The notes below the pieces were generated by a model that worked only from the letters and a program-made list of their open reading frames with translations, was not told the DNA's origin and searched no databases. DNA of 64,000 nt. Origin: Pseudomonadota bacterium. Its GTDB lineage: Bacteria; Myxococcota; Myxococcia; Myxococcales; Myxococcaceae. The translations under genes and the position numbers were made by a program. This document shows, one piece after another, positions 53,124 through 61,265 of this stretch (position 1 is its first letter; the number at the start of each line of letters is the position of its first letter). Location: NCBI GenBank assembly GCA_023423535.1, contig JAFAFL010000032.1:350160-414159 (forward strand), written 5' to 3'.

Positions 53124-53972
53124 CTACGGCAGGAGGTACGCGGCGTGCGCGTGCCCGACCTGCTTTTCGAGGTAGAGGCCGCCGGCCGGAACCGACGTCC
53201 CGCCGAGCAGCTGCGCCAGCCACGCGCCCTTCTGGCCGGTGACGGTAATCGTGGCCTGCACGACCGACATCGCGCCCACCGGCGTGTCGTGCTCCACCCA
53301 GACCGCGCCGCGCGGGCCGTGGAAGTGGTGGGTGGCGTGACCGCCGGAGTCGAACGCGAGCGGGCGGACGACGGTGCCGGTGAACTCGAACGCACCCGGG
53401 ACGCCGATGCGGAAGGGCACCACCGCGCCCGGCTCCGGCACGTCCGGGTTCGCCGCGAAGTCGTACACGAGGTTCGGCGTCGCCTGCGCCGGCAGCCCGA
53501 GCGACCGCACCGCGCCCGCGAGCATCGGGTCGCTGATGAAGGTGCGCAGCGCGTAGAACTCGAAGTCGTTGGCCGACGGCCCGTTCCACATCACCGCCAC
53601 GAGGATCTCGCTGACGTTCGTGCCCGCGTGCGCAGGCTGCGCCTTGCCGTTGACCACCCGCGTGGTCTCGCTGTCGCGGCAGCTGTTGAGCGTGAAGACG
53701 AGCGTCGCCTTCGCCAGCCCGTCCGCGCCCGGATAGGTGACGAGCTTCTGCATGAAGTCCGCCTCGCCGCCCGGGTACGCGGCGGGGATGTGCGAGCGAA
53801 CCGCGTCCGCGTTGATCTCGGCGAAGAGCACGGGCTCGGTGCAGGGGCCGGCGACCCACACTACCTGGGTGTCGCTGGTGGGAGCGCCGGTGTCGTGCGC
53901 GCGAGCGGCGGGCGCGAGGAGGACGGTGGAGAGGAACAGCGTGCACAGCGCAGCGGAGAGCAGGGTTTTCAT
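53124..53972 (-). CDS. Hypothetical exported protein
   Basis: A 282-residue protein with a clear signal peptide ending near ARA (MKTLLSAALCTLFLSTVLL). I do not recognise the family. Mature features: a Cys pair (GPCTEP and LNSCRDS, about 44 and 97), a Gly/Pro-rich middle, and a His-rich GGHATHHFHGPRG patch near residues 215-227 that could bind metal. It is likely periplasmic. Its stop codon begins at the base after the lolA stop, so the two genes are back to back with no spacer. Confidence 0.75.
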   Translation of the reverse strand: MKTLLSAALCTLFLSTVLLAPAARAHDTGAPTSDTQVVWVAGPCTEPVLFAEINADAVRSHIPAAYPGGEADFMQKLVTYPGADGLAKATLVFTLNSCRDSETTRVVNGKAQPAHAGTNVSEILVAVMWNGPSANDFEFYALRTFISDPMLAGAVRSLGLPAQATPNLVYDFAANPDVPEPGAVVPFRIGVPGAFEFTGTVVRPLAFDSGGHATHHFHGPRGAVWVEHDTPVGAMSVVQATITVTGQKGAWLAQLLGGTSVPAGGLYLEKQVGHAHAAYLLP

Positions 53973-54045
53973 GGCCGCGCATCTCGCGCGCCTGCCTGCT
54001 CGGGTGTCAAGTAGGCCACAGACGAATCCTCCGCCCCGACCGCCC

Positions 54046-55953
54046 TCAGCGCGCCTTCTTCTGCAGCGCCGGCAGCGGCCACTGCGCGCAGCGACCCTCC
54101 GTGATGGTGGCGAAGTCCTCGGCAGTCCAGGAGCCGGTGCTGAGGAGGAACTCGAAGAGACCGGCGGCGGTGACGCAGCGGTCCTCGTGCTCGCGCGCGC
54201 TGACTGTCGAAGCGGTCGAGGCCGGCTGCACGCCCTGGGCTGGCAGCAGGTCGGCGATCACCGCCTCCAGCGTCTCCCTCGCCTGCTCCATGCGCACGCC
54301 GCCCTCCGCCGAGCGATCGAAGACGATGGTCCCGTCCGACCACGCGCCCCACTCGGGCAGAGAGCCGTCTCGGCCGCGCCCCGGCGTGCCCGTCCAGGCG
54401 AAGTTCGTCCAGTACGACGCCATCGCCTCGCCGACCTCGCGCCGACCGCCGAGGTTCTCCTTCGAGACGACGGGGAAGAGGTCGGTACCGAACTCGAGGA
54501 ACACCAGCGGGATCTCCATCCCGTGCGCCGCGCCGAGGAGCTTGCCCAGATCCACCACGCCCTTGTCCGGCGCATCGTCCCAGTCGAAGCGGTAGGCGAA
54601 GACGGGCGCATCCAGACGCTCCGCGGGCAGCTCCACGCCGATGACCCGCCAGCCGCGGGAGAGCGCGGAGGCGACGCGCTCGTAGCGGGCCTCGTCCCGA
54701 ATACGCGGGATGCCGAAGACGCTGCGGGTGAAGCGCGGGTCGCGCGCCATGAAGAGCTTGTACTCGTCGCGGTTGGTACCGAGGACGACCGGCACGGGCG
54801 CGTTGCCTTCCGCAGCGGCTCGCCCTGCCAGCGCCTCGAGGATGGGCAGGTCAGGAATCACGTGCCCGTCGCGAAGGATGTACGGCGAGCGGTACATGCC
54901 CAGCCCCGGCGCCTCTCCAAAGTGCGCGAGCAGCTGCTCCGGCGTGCGGCTGCGGAGGAAGCTGCGGACCTCTTCAGGAGACATGGCCGCGAGCTTTGCC
55001 TTCGCCGCGTCGCGTCCCTTCGCCAGACCCTCCTTCTGCAGCAGCGAGAGGAGGATCTCGCCGGAGCTCGCCGCGTCACCGGGCGCTTCCGCGTCGTCGG
55101 TGAAGTGCCGGGCCTGCGCCATCGTCGAGGACCAGGGCAAGCCGCTCTGCACGATGGCCTTGTGGAAGAGCCCCTGCGCCTGCGACGAGACGAGCAGCGA
55201 GAAGACGTTCATGCCGCCGGCGCTCTCGCCGAAAATCGTCACGTTCCGCGGGTCGCCACCGAACGCAGAGGCGTTGTCGCGCACCCACTGCAGCGCGGCG
55301 ATGAGGTCCAGCGTGCCGTAGTTGCCGGACCTGTCGAGCGCGTCGGTCACCTCATCGCCCGACGCTTCGTGCAACGACGGATGGCTGAACCACCCGAGCA
55401 GCCCGAGCCGGTAGTTCAGCGTGACCACCACCACGCCGTGCCGCTCCGCGAGGTTCTTCGCGCCGTGGTAGGTCGCCGCCGCGCCCATGGTGTTGCCGCC
55501 GCCGTGGATCCAGAACATCACCGGGCGGCGCGCTTCACCCTGCGGCACCGCGTCGCGCTCGAATGGGGGCGCGTACACGTTGAGGGTGAGGCAGTCCTCG
55601 CTGCCCACCAGCGGCTTCGGCAGCGCGCGGTGATCGGGCAGCGTCATGTTCGTGAACTGCGGGCAGAACGCGCCGAAGCGCACCGCCTCGCGCGTTCCGG
55701 TCCACGCCTCCGCGGGTCTCGGCGCGCGCCAACGAAGAGGGCCCACCGGCGGCGCCGCGTAGGGGATGCCCAGCCACGCGTGTGCGCCCCCTTCGGAGAG
55801 CCCGATCACGTCACCGTGCGTGGTGCTGCGCAGACTCGAAGGTTCGGCCGTGATCGGCGCCTCCGCGCGCGTGGAGCGGCGGCAACCGGAGCCGGAGATC
55901 GCAGTCGAAAGCAGCGCGGCGGCGACGAGAGTGGTGGAGAGGGGAGAGCGCAC
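54046..55953 (-). CDS. Lipoprotein carboxylesterase, type B family
   Basis: A 635-residue alpha/beta hydrolase. The GTG start, with GGGAGGG/AGAGG upstream, gives a signal with lipobox GSGC (Cys24). The fold begins with HGDVIGLSEGGAHAWLGIPYA, and the oxyanion hole is FWIHGGGNT. The nucleophile is Ser244 in TIFGESAGGMN, the acid is the Glu in GTNRDEY, and the His lies in GAAHGMEIPLVF. The EDCLTLNVYAP and LNYRLGLLGWF blocks fix the family. It hydrolyses carboxylic esters, perhaps lipids, drugs or acyl-glycans, at the cell envelope. The frame stays open far upstream opposite the ACP and ligase genes, but that extension is a shadow. Confidence 0.88.
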   Translation of the reverse strand: MRSPLSTTLVAAALLSTAISGSGCRRSTRAEAPITAEPSSLRSTTHGDVIGLSEGGAHAWLGIPYAAPPVGPLRWRAPRPAEAWTGTREAVRFGAFCPQFTNMTLPDHRALPKPLVGSEDCLTLNVYAPPFERDAVPQGEARRPVMFWIHGGGNTMGAAATYHGAKNLAERHGVVVVTLNYRLGLLGWFSHPSLHEASGDEVTDALDRSGNYGTLDLIAALQWVRDNASAFGGDPRNVTIFGESAGGMNVFSLLVSSQAQGLFHKAIVQSGLPWSSTMAQARHFTDDAEAPGDAASSGEILLSLLQKEGLAKGRDAAKAKLAAMSPEEVRSFLRSRTPEQLLAHFGEAPGLGMYRSPYILRDGHVIPDLPILEALAGRAAAEGNAPVPVVLGTNRDEYKLFMARDPRFTRSVFGIPRIRDEARYERVASALSRGWRVIGVELPAERLDAPVFAYRFDWDDAPDKGVVDLGKLLGAAHGMEIPLVFLEFGTDLFPVVSKENLGGRREVGEAMASYWTNFAWTGTPGRGRDGSLPEWGAWSDGTIVFDRSAEGGVRMEQARETLEAVIADLLPAQGVQPASTASTVSAREHEDRCVTAAGLFEFLLSTGSWTAEDFATITEGRCAQWPLPALQKKAR

Positions 55954-56032
55954 GCGGCCTCTATCCCTCCCGCTCTCGAGGCTTGCAACGCGCGCGCGCT
56001 CGCCCGGTGGCCGACCGGCAGTTGTTGGAGGG

Positions 56033-56061
56033 TTGACGCTCCAGAGGCATCGGGCTACTGC
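56033..56061 (+). promoter_or_regulatory. Possible promoter of the five-gene ACP cassette
   Basis: TTGACG (56033-56038), 17 bases, TACTGC (56056-56061), 60 bases before the ACP start. The -10 box is weak, so this is tentative. Confidence 0.3.
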
Positions 56062-56121
56062 ACCCGGCACATTCCAGCCGGGCGCAAGTTCTGCGCGCTC
56101 GCGAAACAGGAAGAGTGCGAG

Positions 56122-56379
56122 ATGACGGACGACGTGGAGCTGAAGGTGAAGCGCGCCATCGCCGAGGTGCTGGCCCAGCGGGGCACGCTCCCTGCCGGCG
56201 GCGCCGAGGCCCTGCGTGACGACGCCCAGATTCTGGGTGGCGACCTCGCGATGGACTCGCTCGACCTGGCCACGGTCGTCTCCACGCTCGAGGACACGAC
56301 GGGAAAGAACCCGTTCGCCGAGGGCTTCGTGGAGTTCCGCACCGTCGGCGAGCTCGTCGCCCTGTTCCGCAAGGCCTAG
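56122..56379 (+). CDS. Stand-alone acyl carrier protein
   Basis: An 85-residue acyl carrier protein, helical and acidic. The phosphopantetheine attachment Ser is 46 in LAMDSLDLATVV, the classical D-S-L-D. It would carry an acyl, aminoacyl or aryl chain made or transferred by the next gene products. The start ATG has AGGAAG upstream; a long in-frame reading farther left is not coding. It is the first gene of a coupled set (ligase eight bases on, then reductase, deacetylase and transferase). It is not next to fab genes, which argues for a dedicated rather than fatty-acid-synthesis carrier. Confidence 0.88.
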   Translation: MTDDVELKVKRAIAEVLAQRGTLPAGGAEALRDDAQILGGDLAMDSLDLATVVSTLEDTTGKNPFAEGFVEFRTVGELVALFRKA

Positions 56380-56388
56380 GGCTTCCGC

Positions 56389-57654
56389 ATGTCGCTCGCG
56401 GAGCGGTGGGCGAAGGCCGGAGCCGGCGTGCGTCTGGTGGAGGGCGGCGCGCGCCTGACGCTGGAGGCGCTCGTCGAACGTGCGGGGCAGCTGGCATCTT
56501 CGATGCCGGAGGGGCCGCACGTGGTGGTCCCGCGCGAGGTGTCGGAGCTCGTGGCAGGCCTGCTCGCGGCGGAGCTGCGCGGGGTGCCGCTGGTGCTCGT
56601 GCGGCCTTCGGAGCCGCTGCCGGAAGAGGGCGAGCTCGCGCGCCTGCCGCAGGGCTTCGCGGTGGCCACGCCGACCTCCGGAACGACCGGCCGGGCAAAG
56701 TTCGCGCTGCACTCGGTGGAGCGGTTGCTCGGGCGCGTCCGTCCCGCGCGCGGCGACGAGAGGCCGGTGTGGCTTTTGACCTTCGCGCCGGTGAGCTTTG
56801 CCGGGCTGCAGGTCATCCTCAGCGCGCTGGAGACGGGCACCCTGGTGGTCGCGCCGCCGGGCACCGCGCCGGAGCTCGTCGCGACCGCCGCGCGCGAAGA
56901 GGGCGTGACCCACGTCAGCGGCACGCCCACCTTCTGGCGCGCGTTCGCGATGCAGTTCTCTGCCGGCTCGGAAGGAGCGTTGCCGCTGAAGGTCGCCACG
57001 CTCGGCGGTGAGCGCTCGAGCCAGGCCACGCTGGACCTCGTGAAGGCGCGCTTCCCCCGCGCCAAGGTCGGGCACATCTACGCCACCACCGAGACCGGCA
57101 GCCTCTTCTCGGTGAACGACGGCCGCGAGGGCTTCCCGCGCGCGTGGCTCGAGGGCGGCGTCGAGGGCGTGGGCCTGCGCGTGGTCGACGAGGAGCTGTG
57201 GGTGAAGAGCCCTCGGGCGATGCGCGGGTACCTCGGCGAGTCCAACGCGACGGCGGCCTCCGCGAATGCGCCGGAGGAGGGTTGGATCGCCACCGGGGAT
57301 CTCGTCTCGCTGGCCGAGGACCGCGTGCTCTTCGTCGGGCGCAAGGGCCGCATCATCAACGTGGGCGGCGCGAAGGTGGACCCGGAAGAGGTCGAGGCGC
57401 TGCTGCACACGGTGCCCGGGGTGGCCGACGCGTTCGTGTTCGGGCGCTCGAATCCGATCACCGGGACGCTGGTGGCCGCGGAGCTCGTGCTCGCGCCGGG
57501 ACATGCAGAGGCCGAGGTCCTCGCGGCGGTGCGCTCCGCGTTCGACGGATTCGTGGCCGGTGGGCTCGCCCGCTACAAGGCGCCGCGGGTGTTGAAGGTC
57601 GTTCCGCAGCTCGCGTTGAGCAGCGCGGGCAAGAAACTGAGAGGAGCACCATGA
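56389..57654 (+). CDS. AMP-dependent acyl/aryl-adenylate ligase
   Basis: A 421-residue ANL-superfamily enzyme, shorter than usual (500-550). A3 is TPTSGTTGRAK at 95-105, A5 IYATTETGS, A7 TGDLVSLAEDRVLFVGRKGR and the terminal catalytic Lys region LSSAGKKLRG. It activates a carboxylate as an adenylate and probably loads it on the adjacent ACP. The deficit is in the N-terminal subdomain: motifs before A3 span only about 90 residues. The stop overlaps the reductase ATG (ATGA). Gene order suggests acyl-ACP formation, but acyl-CoA formation is not excluded. Confidence 0.87.
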   Translation: MSLAERWAKAGAGVRLVEGGARLTLEALVERAGQLASSMPEGPHVVVPREVSELVAGLLAAELRGVPLVLVRPSEPLPEEGELARLPQGFAVATPTSGTTGRAKFALHSVERLLGRVRPARGDERPVWLLTFAPVSFAGLQVILSALETGTLVVAPPGTAPELVATAAREEGVTHVSGTPTFWRAFAMQFSAGSEGALPLKVATLGGERSSQATLDLVKARFPRAKVGHIYATTETGSLFSVNDGREGFPRAWLEGGVEGVGLRVVDEELWVKSPRAMRGYLGESNATAASANAPEEGWIATGDLVSLAEDRVLFVGRKGRIINVGGAKVDPEEVEALLHTVPGVADAFVFGRSNPITGTLVAAELVLAPGHAEAEVLAAVRSAFDGFVAGGLARYKAPRVLKVVPQLALSSAGKKLRGAP

Positions 57655-58379
57655 GACACGTCATCGTCACCGGAGGGAGCCGCGGGCTCGGCCTCGGTCT
57701 GATCGAGCACCTGCTGGCGGAGGGCTACCGGGTCTCGACGAACAGCCGGAAGAAGACCGAGGCGGTGGAGCGCCTCGAGGCCGAGCACAAGGACCGCTAC
57801 TTCTGGGCGCCCTGCACGGTGGGCGAGGACGCCGAGGCCACGCGCTTCATGGACGCGGCGCTGGAGTGGGCGGGCGGCGACGTGTGGGCGCTCGTGAACA
57901 ACGCGGGCATCGCGATGGAGGGCATCCTCGCCACGTTCCCCAACGTGGACAGCGCGCGCATCCTCAACACCAACCTGCTCGGGGCCATCCACTTCGCGAG
58001 GCTCGCCTCGCGGCGTATGCTTCAGCTGAACGCTGGCGGGCGGATCATCAACATCAGCTCGATCATCGGCTCGCGCGGCTACACCGGGCTGACGGCGTAC
58101 TCGGCGTCGAAGGCGGGCATGGACGGCTTCACCCGCGCGCTGGCCCGAGAGGTCGGCCGTCGGAACATCACCGTGAACTCGGTGGCGCCGGGCTACATCA
58201 CCACCGAGATGAGCAGCACGCTCGGCGAGCGCCAGCGCGCGCAGATCATCAACCGCACGCCGCTGGGCCGGCTGGCGGAGGTGGCGGACGTGACGCCGGT
58301 GGTGGCCTTCCTCCTCTCCGACGCGGCGCGGTTCGTCACCGGCCAGGTCATCACGGTGGACGGCGGCATCACGTGCTGA
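57651..58379 (+). CDS. Short-chain dehydrogenase/reductase (FabG-like)
   Basis: A 242-residue SDR. The cofactor motif is TGGSRGLG at 7-14, NNAG is at 83-86, and catalytic Ser137, Tyr150 and Lys154 are in NISS...YSASK. The C-terminus GRFVTGQVITVDGG-like (FVTGQVITVDGGITC) is typical of FabG, which reduces 3-ketoacyl-ACP with NADPH. The GAGGAG ribosome-binding site lies in the ligase end. It may reduce a ketoacyl chain on the cassette ACP. Its stop overlaps the next start by seven bases. Confidence 0.9.
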   Translation: MRHVIVTGGSRGLGLGLIEHLLAEGYRVSTNSRKKTEAVERLEAEHKDRYFWAPCTVGEDAEATRFMDAALEWAGGDVWALVNNAGIAMEGILATFPNVDSARILNTNLLGAIHFARLASRRMLQLNAGGRIINISSIIGSRGYTGLTAYSASKAGMDGFTRALAREVGRRNITVNSVAPGYITTEMSSTLGERQRAQIINRTPLGRLAEVADVTPVVAFLLSDAARFVTGQVITVDGGITC

Positions 58380-59158
58380 CGACGCTGTTCATCCGCGTGG
58401 ACGACGTGGGGCCGCTGACCCAGGTCACCCAGGCGTTCCTGCCCCTCTTCCGGGACCGCGGATTGCCGGTGAGCTACCAGGTCATCCCCTCGCGGCTCAC
58501 CGACGAGTGCGCGCACTGGCTGCGGGAGGAGAAGGCCCGTTCGCCGGAGCTCCTCGAGTACGGCCAGCACGGGCACACGCACGAGATGACCGTGAAGGGC
58601 CGTCCCGTCTATTACGAGTTCGGTCCGGAGCGGGATCTCGGCGAGCAGGCGCAGGTCATCGCGAAGGGCCGCGAGCTCATCCGCGAGAAGCTCGGCGACG
58701 CGCTGGAGCCGCGCCTGTTCACGCCGCCGATGCACCGCTTCAACCGCGACACGCTGGTGGCGCTGGGGGCGCAGGGCTTCCGCATCTTCTCCGCGTCCTG
58801 CTACGCGGGGCCGCGCTTCCAGGCCGCCTACAAGGTGGGCCGTGCGCTGGGCCTGACGAACCTCGGGCGCGGCGGCGTGTCGCACCACGGCGGCGTGCGG
58901 CCGGAGGCGCCGCTGACGGAGCTCTCCGTGTCGGTCAGCGTGGACGACGGAGATCCGGTGGAGCGCGACCTCGACGTCCTGATGAAGCAGCTCGAGGCGG
59001 CGCGGAAGCTGACGCCGTACGTCGGGCTGATGGCGCACCCGAACGCGTGGCCCACCGACGAGAAGCGGGACTTCCTCCAGCGCCTCGCCGATCGGGTGCT
59101 GGCGTTGAAGGACGTGCGCTTCGCCACCCTCGGCCGGATCTACGACGAGCTGCACTGA
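58373..59158 (+). CDS. NodB-like polysaccharide deacetylase-family protein
   Basis: A 261-residue protein of the NodB homology group. It begins at a GTG overlapping the reductase stop by seven bases (LTTLFIRVDDVGPL). Catalytic/metal Asp10-Asp11 (RVDD) and His66, His70 (YGQHGHTHEM; H-x3-H) are present, and PPMHRFNRDT gives the later Arg/Asp block. NodB-type enzymes remove an acetyl or other group from an N-acetylated sugar or similar amide. It has no signal peptide or membrane helix, so the substrate should be cytoplasmic, for example a lipid-linked or nucleotide sugar. The barrel looks complete but diverged. Confidence 0.8.
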   Translation: MLTTLFIRVDDVGPLTQVTQAFLPLFRDRGLPVSYQVIPSRLTDECAHWLREEKARSPELLEYGQHGHTHEMTVKGRPVYYEFGPERDLGEQAQVIAKGRELIREKLGDALEPRLFTPPMHRFNRDTLVALGAQGFRIFSASCYAGPRFQAAYKVGRALGLTNLGRGGVSHHGGVRPEAPLTELSVSVSVDDGDPVERDLDVLMKQLEAARKLTPYVGLMAHPNAWPTDEKRDFLQRLADRVLALKDVRFATLGRIYDELH

Positions 59159-60270
59159 TGCCCATCCGAGTCATTCCCTACGCGCCGGAGCACGTCCCGG
59201 CGGTCGCGGCGTTCAACCGGCGGCTGGCGGCGGCCGGCAGCGACTGGGGCTTCTACGAGAGCGCCGAGGTCGACTGGCTGCAGCCCGGCCTCACCCCCAC
59301 CGTCGAGCGGCGCTTCTACGTCGCGGCGGACGGCGACCAGGTCCACGGCGCCTACTGCCTCAAGCCGCAGCAGTTCCTTCTCGGCGGCGAGCCGGTGCGG
59401 CTGGCGAACTGGCAGGGCCCGGTCTCGGAAGGGATCATCAACCCGCGCTACGCCCTGCTGGCGATGGCGATGTTCAAGGACATGGCCGCGCGCGAGCCAC
59501 TCCTCTTCGCGTGGGGGGCGACGCCGCGGATGCTCGAGCTGCTGCGCCGCATGAAGTGGCGCGAGTACCAGACGCCGTTCGTGCTGCGCGTGGAGAGGCC
59601 CTACCGTTTCCTGCGCCTCAACGCCTTCCTGCGCTCGGACCCGAAGCGGCGGGCCGCGCTGGATGCGGCTGCGCTGACCGGGATGGGCTGGCTGGGGAAC
59701 GCGGTGCTCAAGGCCGCGCAGCGGGTGCGGCACCGCCAGCCCCTCCGCAGGGCCTCGTTCACGGTGGAGTCGCGCTTCGGCGCGTGGTGCGACGCGATCT
59801 GGCAGGCCGCAGCGCCCTCCTACGCGCTCGTCGCGATGCGGGACTCGGTGAGCATGAACGCGCTGGTGCCGGCGAAGGGCTGGCCGGAGGCGGACATCCT
59901 GCGCGTGCACCGCGACGGCCGTGACGTGGGCTTCGCGGTGGTGCGCCACACGAGGATGAAGGGCGACGCGCGCTTCGGCGACCTCTATGTGGGCTCGCTG
60001 GTGGACTCTCTCGCGCTGCCGGGAGAGGCGTCCGCGGTGGTCGAGGCCGCCGCCCGCTACCTGCGCGAGCGGGGCGTGGACCTCACCGTGGGCAACTTCA
60101 GCGCCGCCGACTGGATCGGCGCGGTGCAGGCGAACGGGTTCGTGGCGGTGCCGAACCGGCGCTCGATCTTCGTCAACGATCCGCTGGGCGCAAAGCTGAG
60201 CGAGCACGAGGTGGACTTTGCACGCATCCACCTCACGCTCCTCGATGGCGACGGGCCGCGGGCGCTGTAG
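59158..60270 (+). CDS. GNAT/FemAB-like acyltransferase family protein
   Basis: A 370-residue protein with two GNAT-type halves: about 1-160 (IRVIPYAPEHVPAVAAFNRRL, RFYVAADGDQVHGAYCL) and about 225-340 (RVHRDGRDVGFAVVRHTRM). It resembles FemAB- or GNAT-type N-acyl/aminoacyl transferases that join an acyl or aminoacyl group to an amine. Its ATG shares one base with the stop of the deacetylase gene, so it is the last coupled gene of the set. The acyl donor may be the cassette ACP. No signal peptide or membrane helix. Enzymatic activity is inferred from fold only. Confidence 0.72.
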   Translation: MPIRVIPYAPEHVPAVAAFNRRLAAAGSDWGFYESAEVDWLQPGLTPTVERRFYVAADGDQVHGAYCLKPQQFLLGGEPVRLANWQGPVSEGIINPRYALLAMAMFKDMAAREPLLFAWGATPRMLELLRRMKWREYQTPFVLRVERPYRFLRLNAFLRSDPKRRAALDAAALTGMGWLGNAVLKAAQRVRHRQPLRRASFTVESRFGAWCDAIWQAAAPSYALVAMRDSVSMNALVPAKGWPEADILRVHRDGRDVGFAVVRHTRMKGDARFGDLYVGSLVDSLALPGEASAVVEAAARYLRERGVDLTVGNFSAADWIGAVQANGFVAVPNRRSIFVNDPLGAKLSEHEVDFARIHLTLLDGDGPRAL

Positions 60271-60277
60271 CCGGCCC

Positions 60278-60295
60278 GCTTCCGCTTCCGCTTCC
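60278..60295. repeat. (GCTTCC)x3 short repeat between convergent genes
   Basis: Three tandem GCTTCC units fill the 26-base gap between the cassette end and cysK. Too short to interpret. Confidence 0.6.
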
Positions 60296-60296
60296 G

Positions 60297-61229
60297 CTAC
60301 GCGAACAGGTTCTCGATCGAGAGGTACCGCTCGCCGGTGTCGTAGTTGAAGGTCAGCACGCGGCTGCCCTTCTTCATCTCGGGGAGGGTCTGCTTCACCG
60401 CGGCCAGCGAGCCGCCGGTGGAGACGCCCACGAAGATGCCCTCCTCCTTCGCCAGCCGGCGGGTCATCTCGAACGCGTCCTCGGCGGCGACCTTCACGAT
60501 CCCGTCGAGCAGCGAGACGTTCATGATCGCCGGAATGAAGCCCGCGCCGATGCCCTGGATGGGGTGCGGCGACGGCTGGCCGCCGCTGAGCACCGGCGAC
60601 TTCTCCGGCTCCACCGCGAGCACCTTGAGGTTCGGCATCTTCGGCTTCAGCAGCTCCGCGCAGGCGGTGATGTGCCCGCCGGTGCCCACGCCGGTGATGA
60701 GGTAGTCGAGGCCCTCGGGGAAGTCCGCGAGGATCTCCGCCGCGGTCGTCCGGCGGTGGGCCTCGAGGTTCGCCGCGTTCTCGAACTGCTGCGGCATCCA
60801 GCTGTTCGGCGTCTGCTCCACGAGCTGCTTCGCCTTCGCGATGGCGCCCTTCATGCCCTCCGCGCGCGGGGTGAGCTCGAAGCGGGCGCCGTACGCGCTC
60901 ATCAGCCGGCGGCGCTCGATGCTCATCGACTCCGGCATCACGAGGACGAGCGGGTAGCCCTTCACCGCCGCCACCATCGCGAGGCCCACGCCGGTGTTCC
61001 CGCTGGTCGGCTCGATGATGGTGGAGCCGGGCTTGAGCAGCCCCCGCTTCTCCGCGTCCTCGACCATCGCCAGCGCGATGCGGTCCTTGATGCTGCCGCC
61101 CGGGTTCGCGCGCTCGAGCTTGATGAAGACCTCGGCGCCGTTGGGGTTGACGTCGGTGCCGGAGAAGAGGCGGTTGAGGCGGACGTGCGGGGTACGGCCA
61201 ATGGTCTGCAGGACGTTGTCGAAAGGCAT
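60297..61229 (-). CDS. cysK: Cysteine synthase (O-acetylserine sulfhydrylase) A
   Basis: A 310-residue PLP enzyme making cysteine from O-acetylserine and sulfide. PLP Lys48 is in ANPGGSIKDRIA. The SGNTG loop (EPTSGNTGVGLAMV) and phosphate-binding GTGGH are intact, and MNVSLLDGIVKV and GIFVGVSTGGSLAAV are CysK blocks. It follows cysE by 36 bases on the same strand, so the two steps of cysteine synthesis are in one unit and may form the cysteine-synthase complex. CysE here ends in Ile (DFHI), as the complex requires. Confidence 0.95.
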   Translation of the reverse strand: MPFDNVLQTIGRTPHVRLNRLFSGTDVNPNGAEVFIKLERANPGGSIKDRIALAMVEDAEKRGLLKPGSTIIEPTSGNTGVGLAMVAAVKGYPLVLVMPESMSIERRRLMSAYGARFELTPRAEGMKGAIAKAKQLVEQTPNSWMPQQFENAANLEAHRRTTAAEILADFPEGLDYLITGVGTGGHITACAELLKPKMPNLKVLAVEPEKSPVLSGGQPSPHPIQGIGAGFIPAIMNVSLLDGIVKVAAEDAFEMTRRLAKEEGIFVGVSTGGSLAAVKQTLPEMKKGSRVLTFNYDTGERYLSIENLFA

Positions 61230-61265
61230 GTCTATCGATTCCTCTGGAAGGTTGGAAAGGGTGTT

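Noticed and set aside
55954..57504. Upstream extension of the carboxylesterase frame
   Set aside because: It runs antisense through the ACP and ligase genes; the GTG at 55953 with a lipoprotein signal is a better start.
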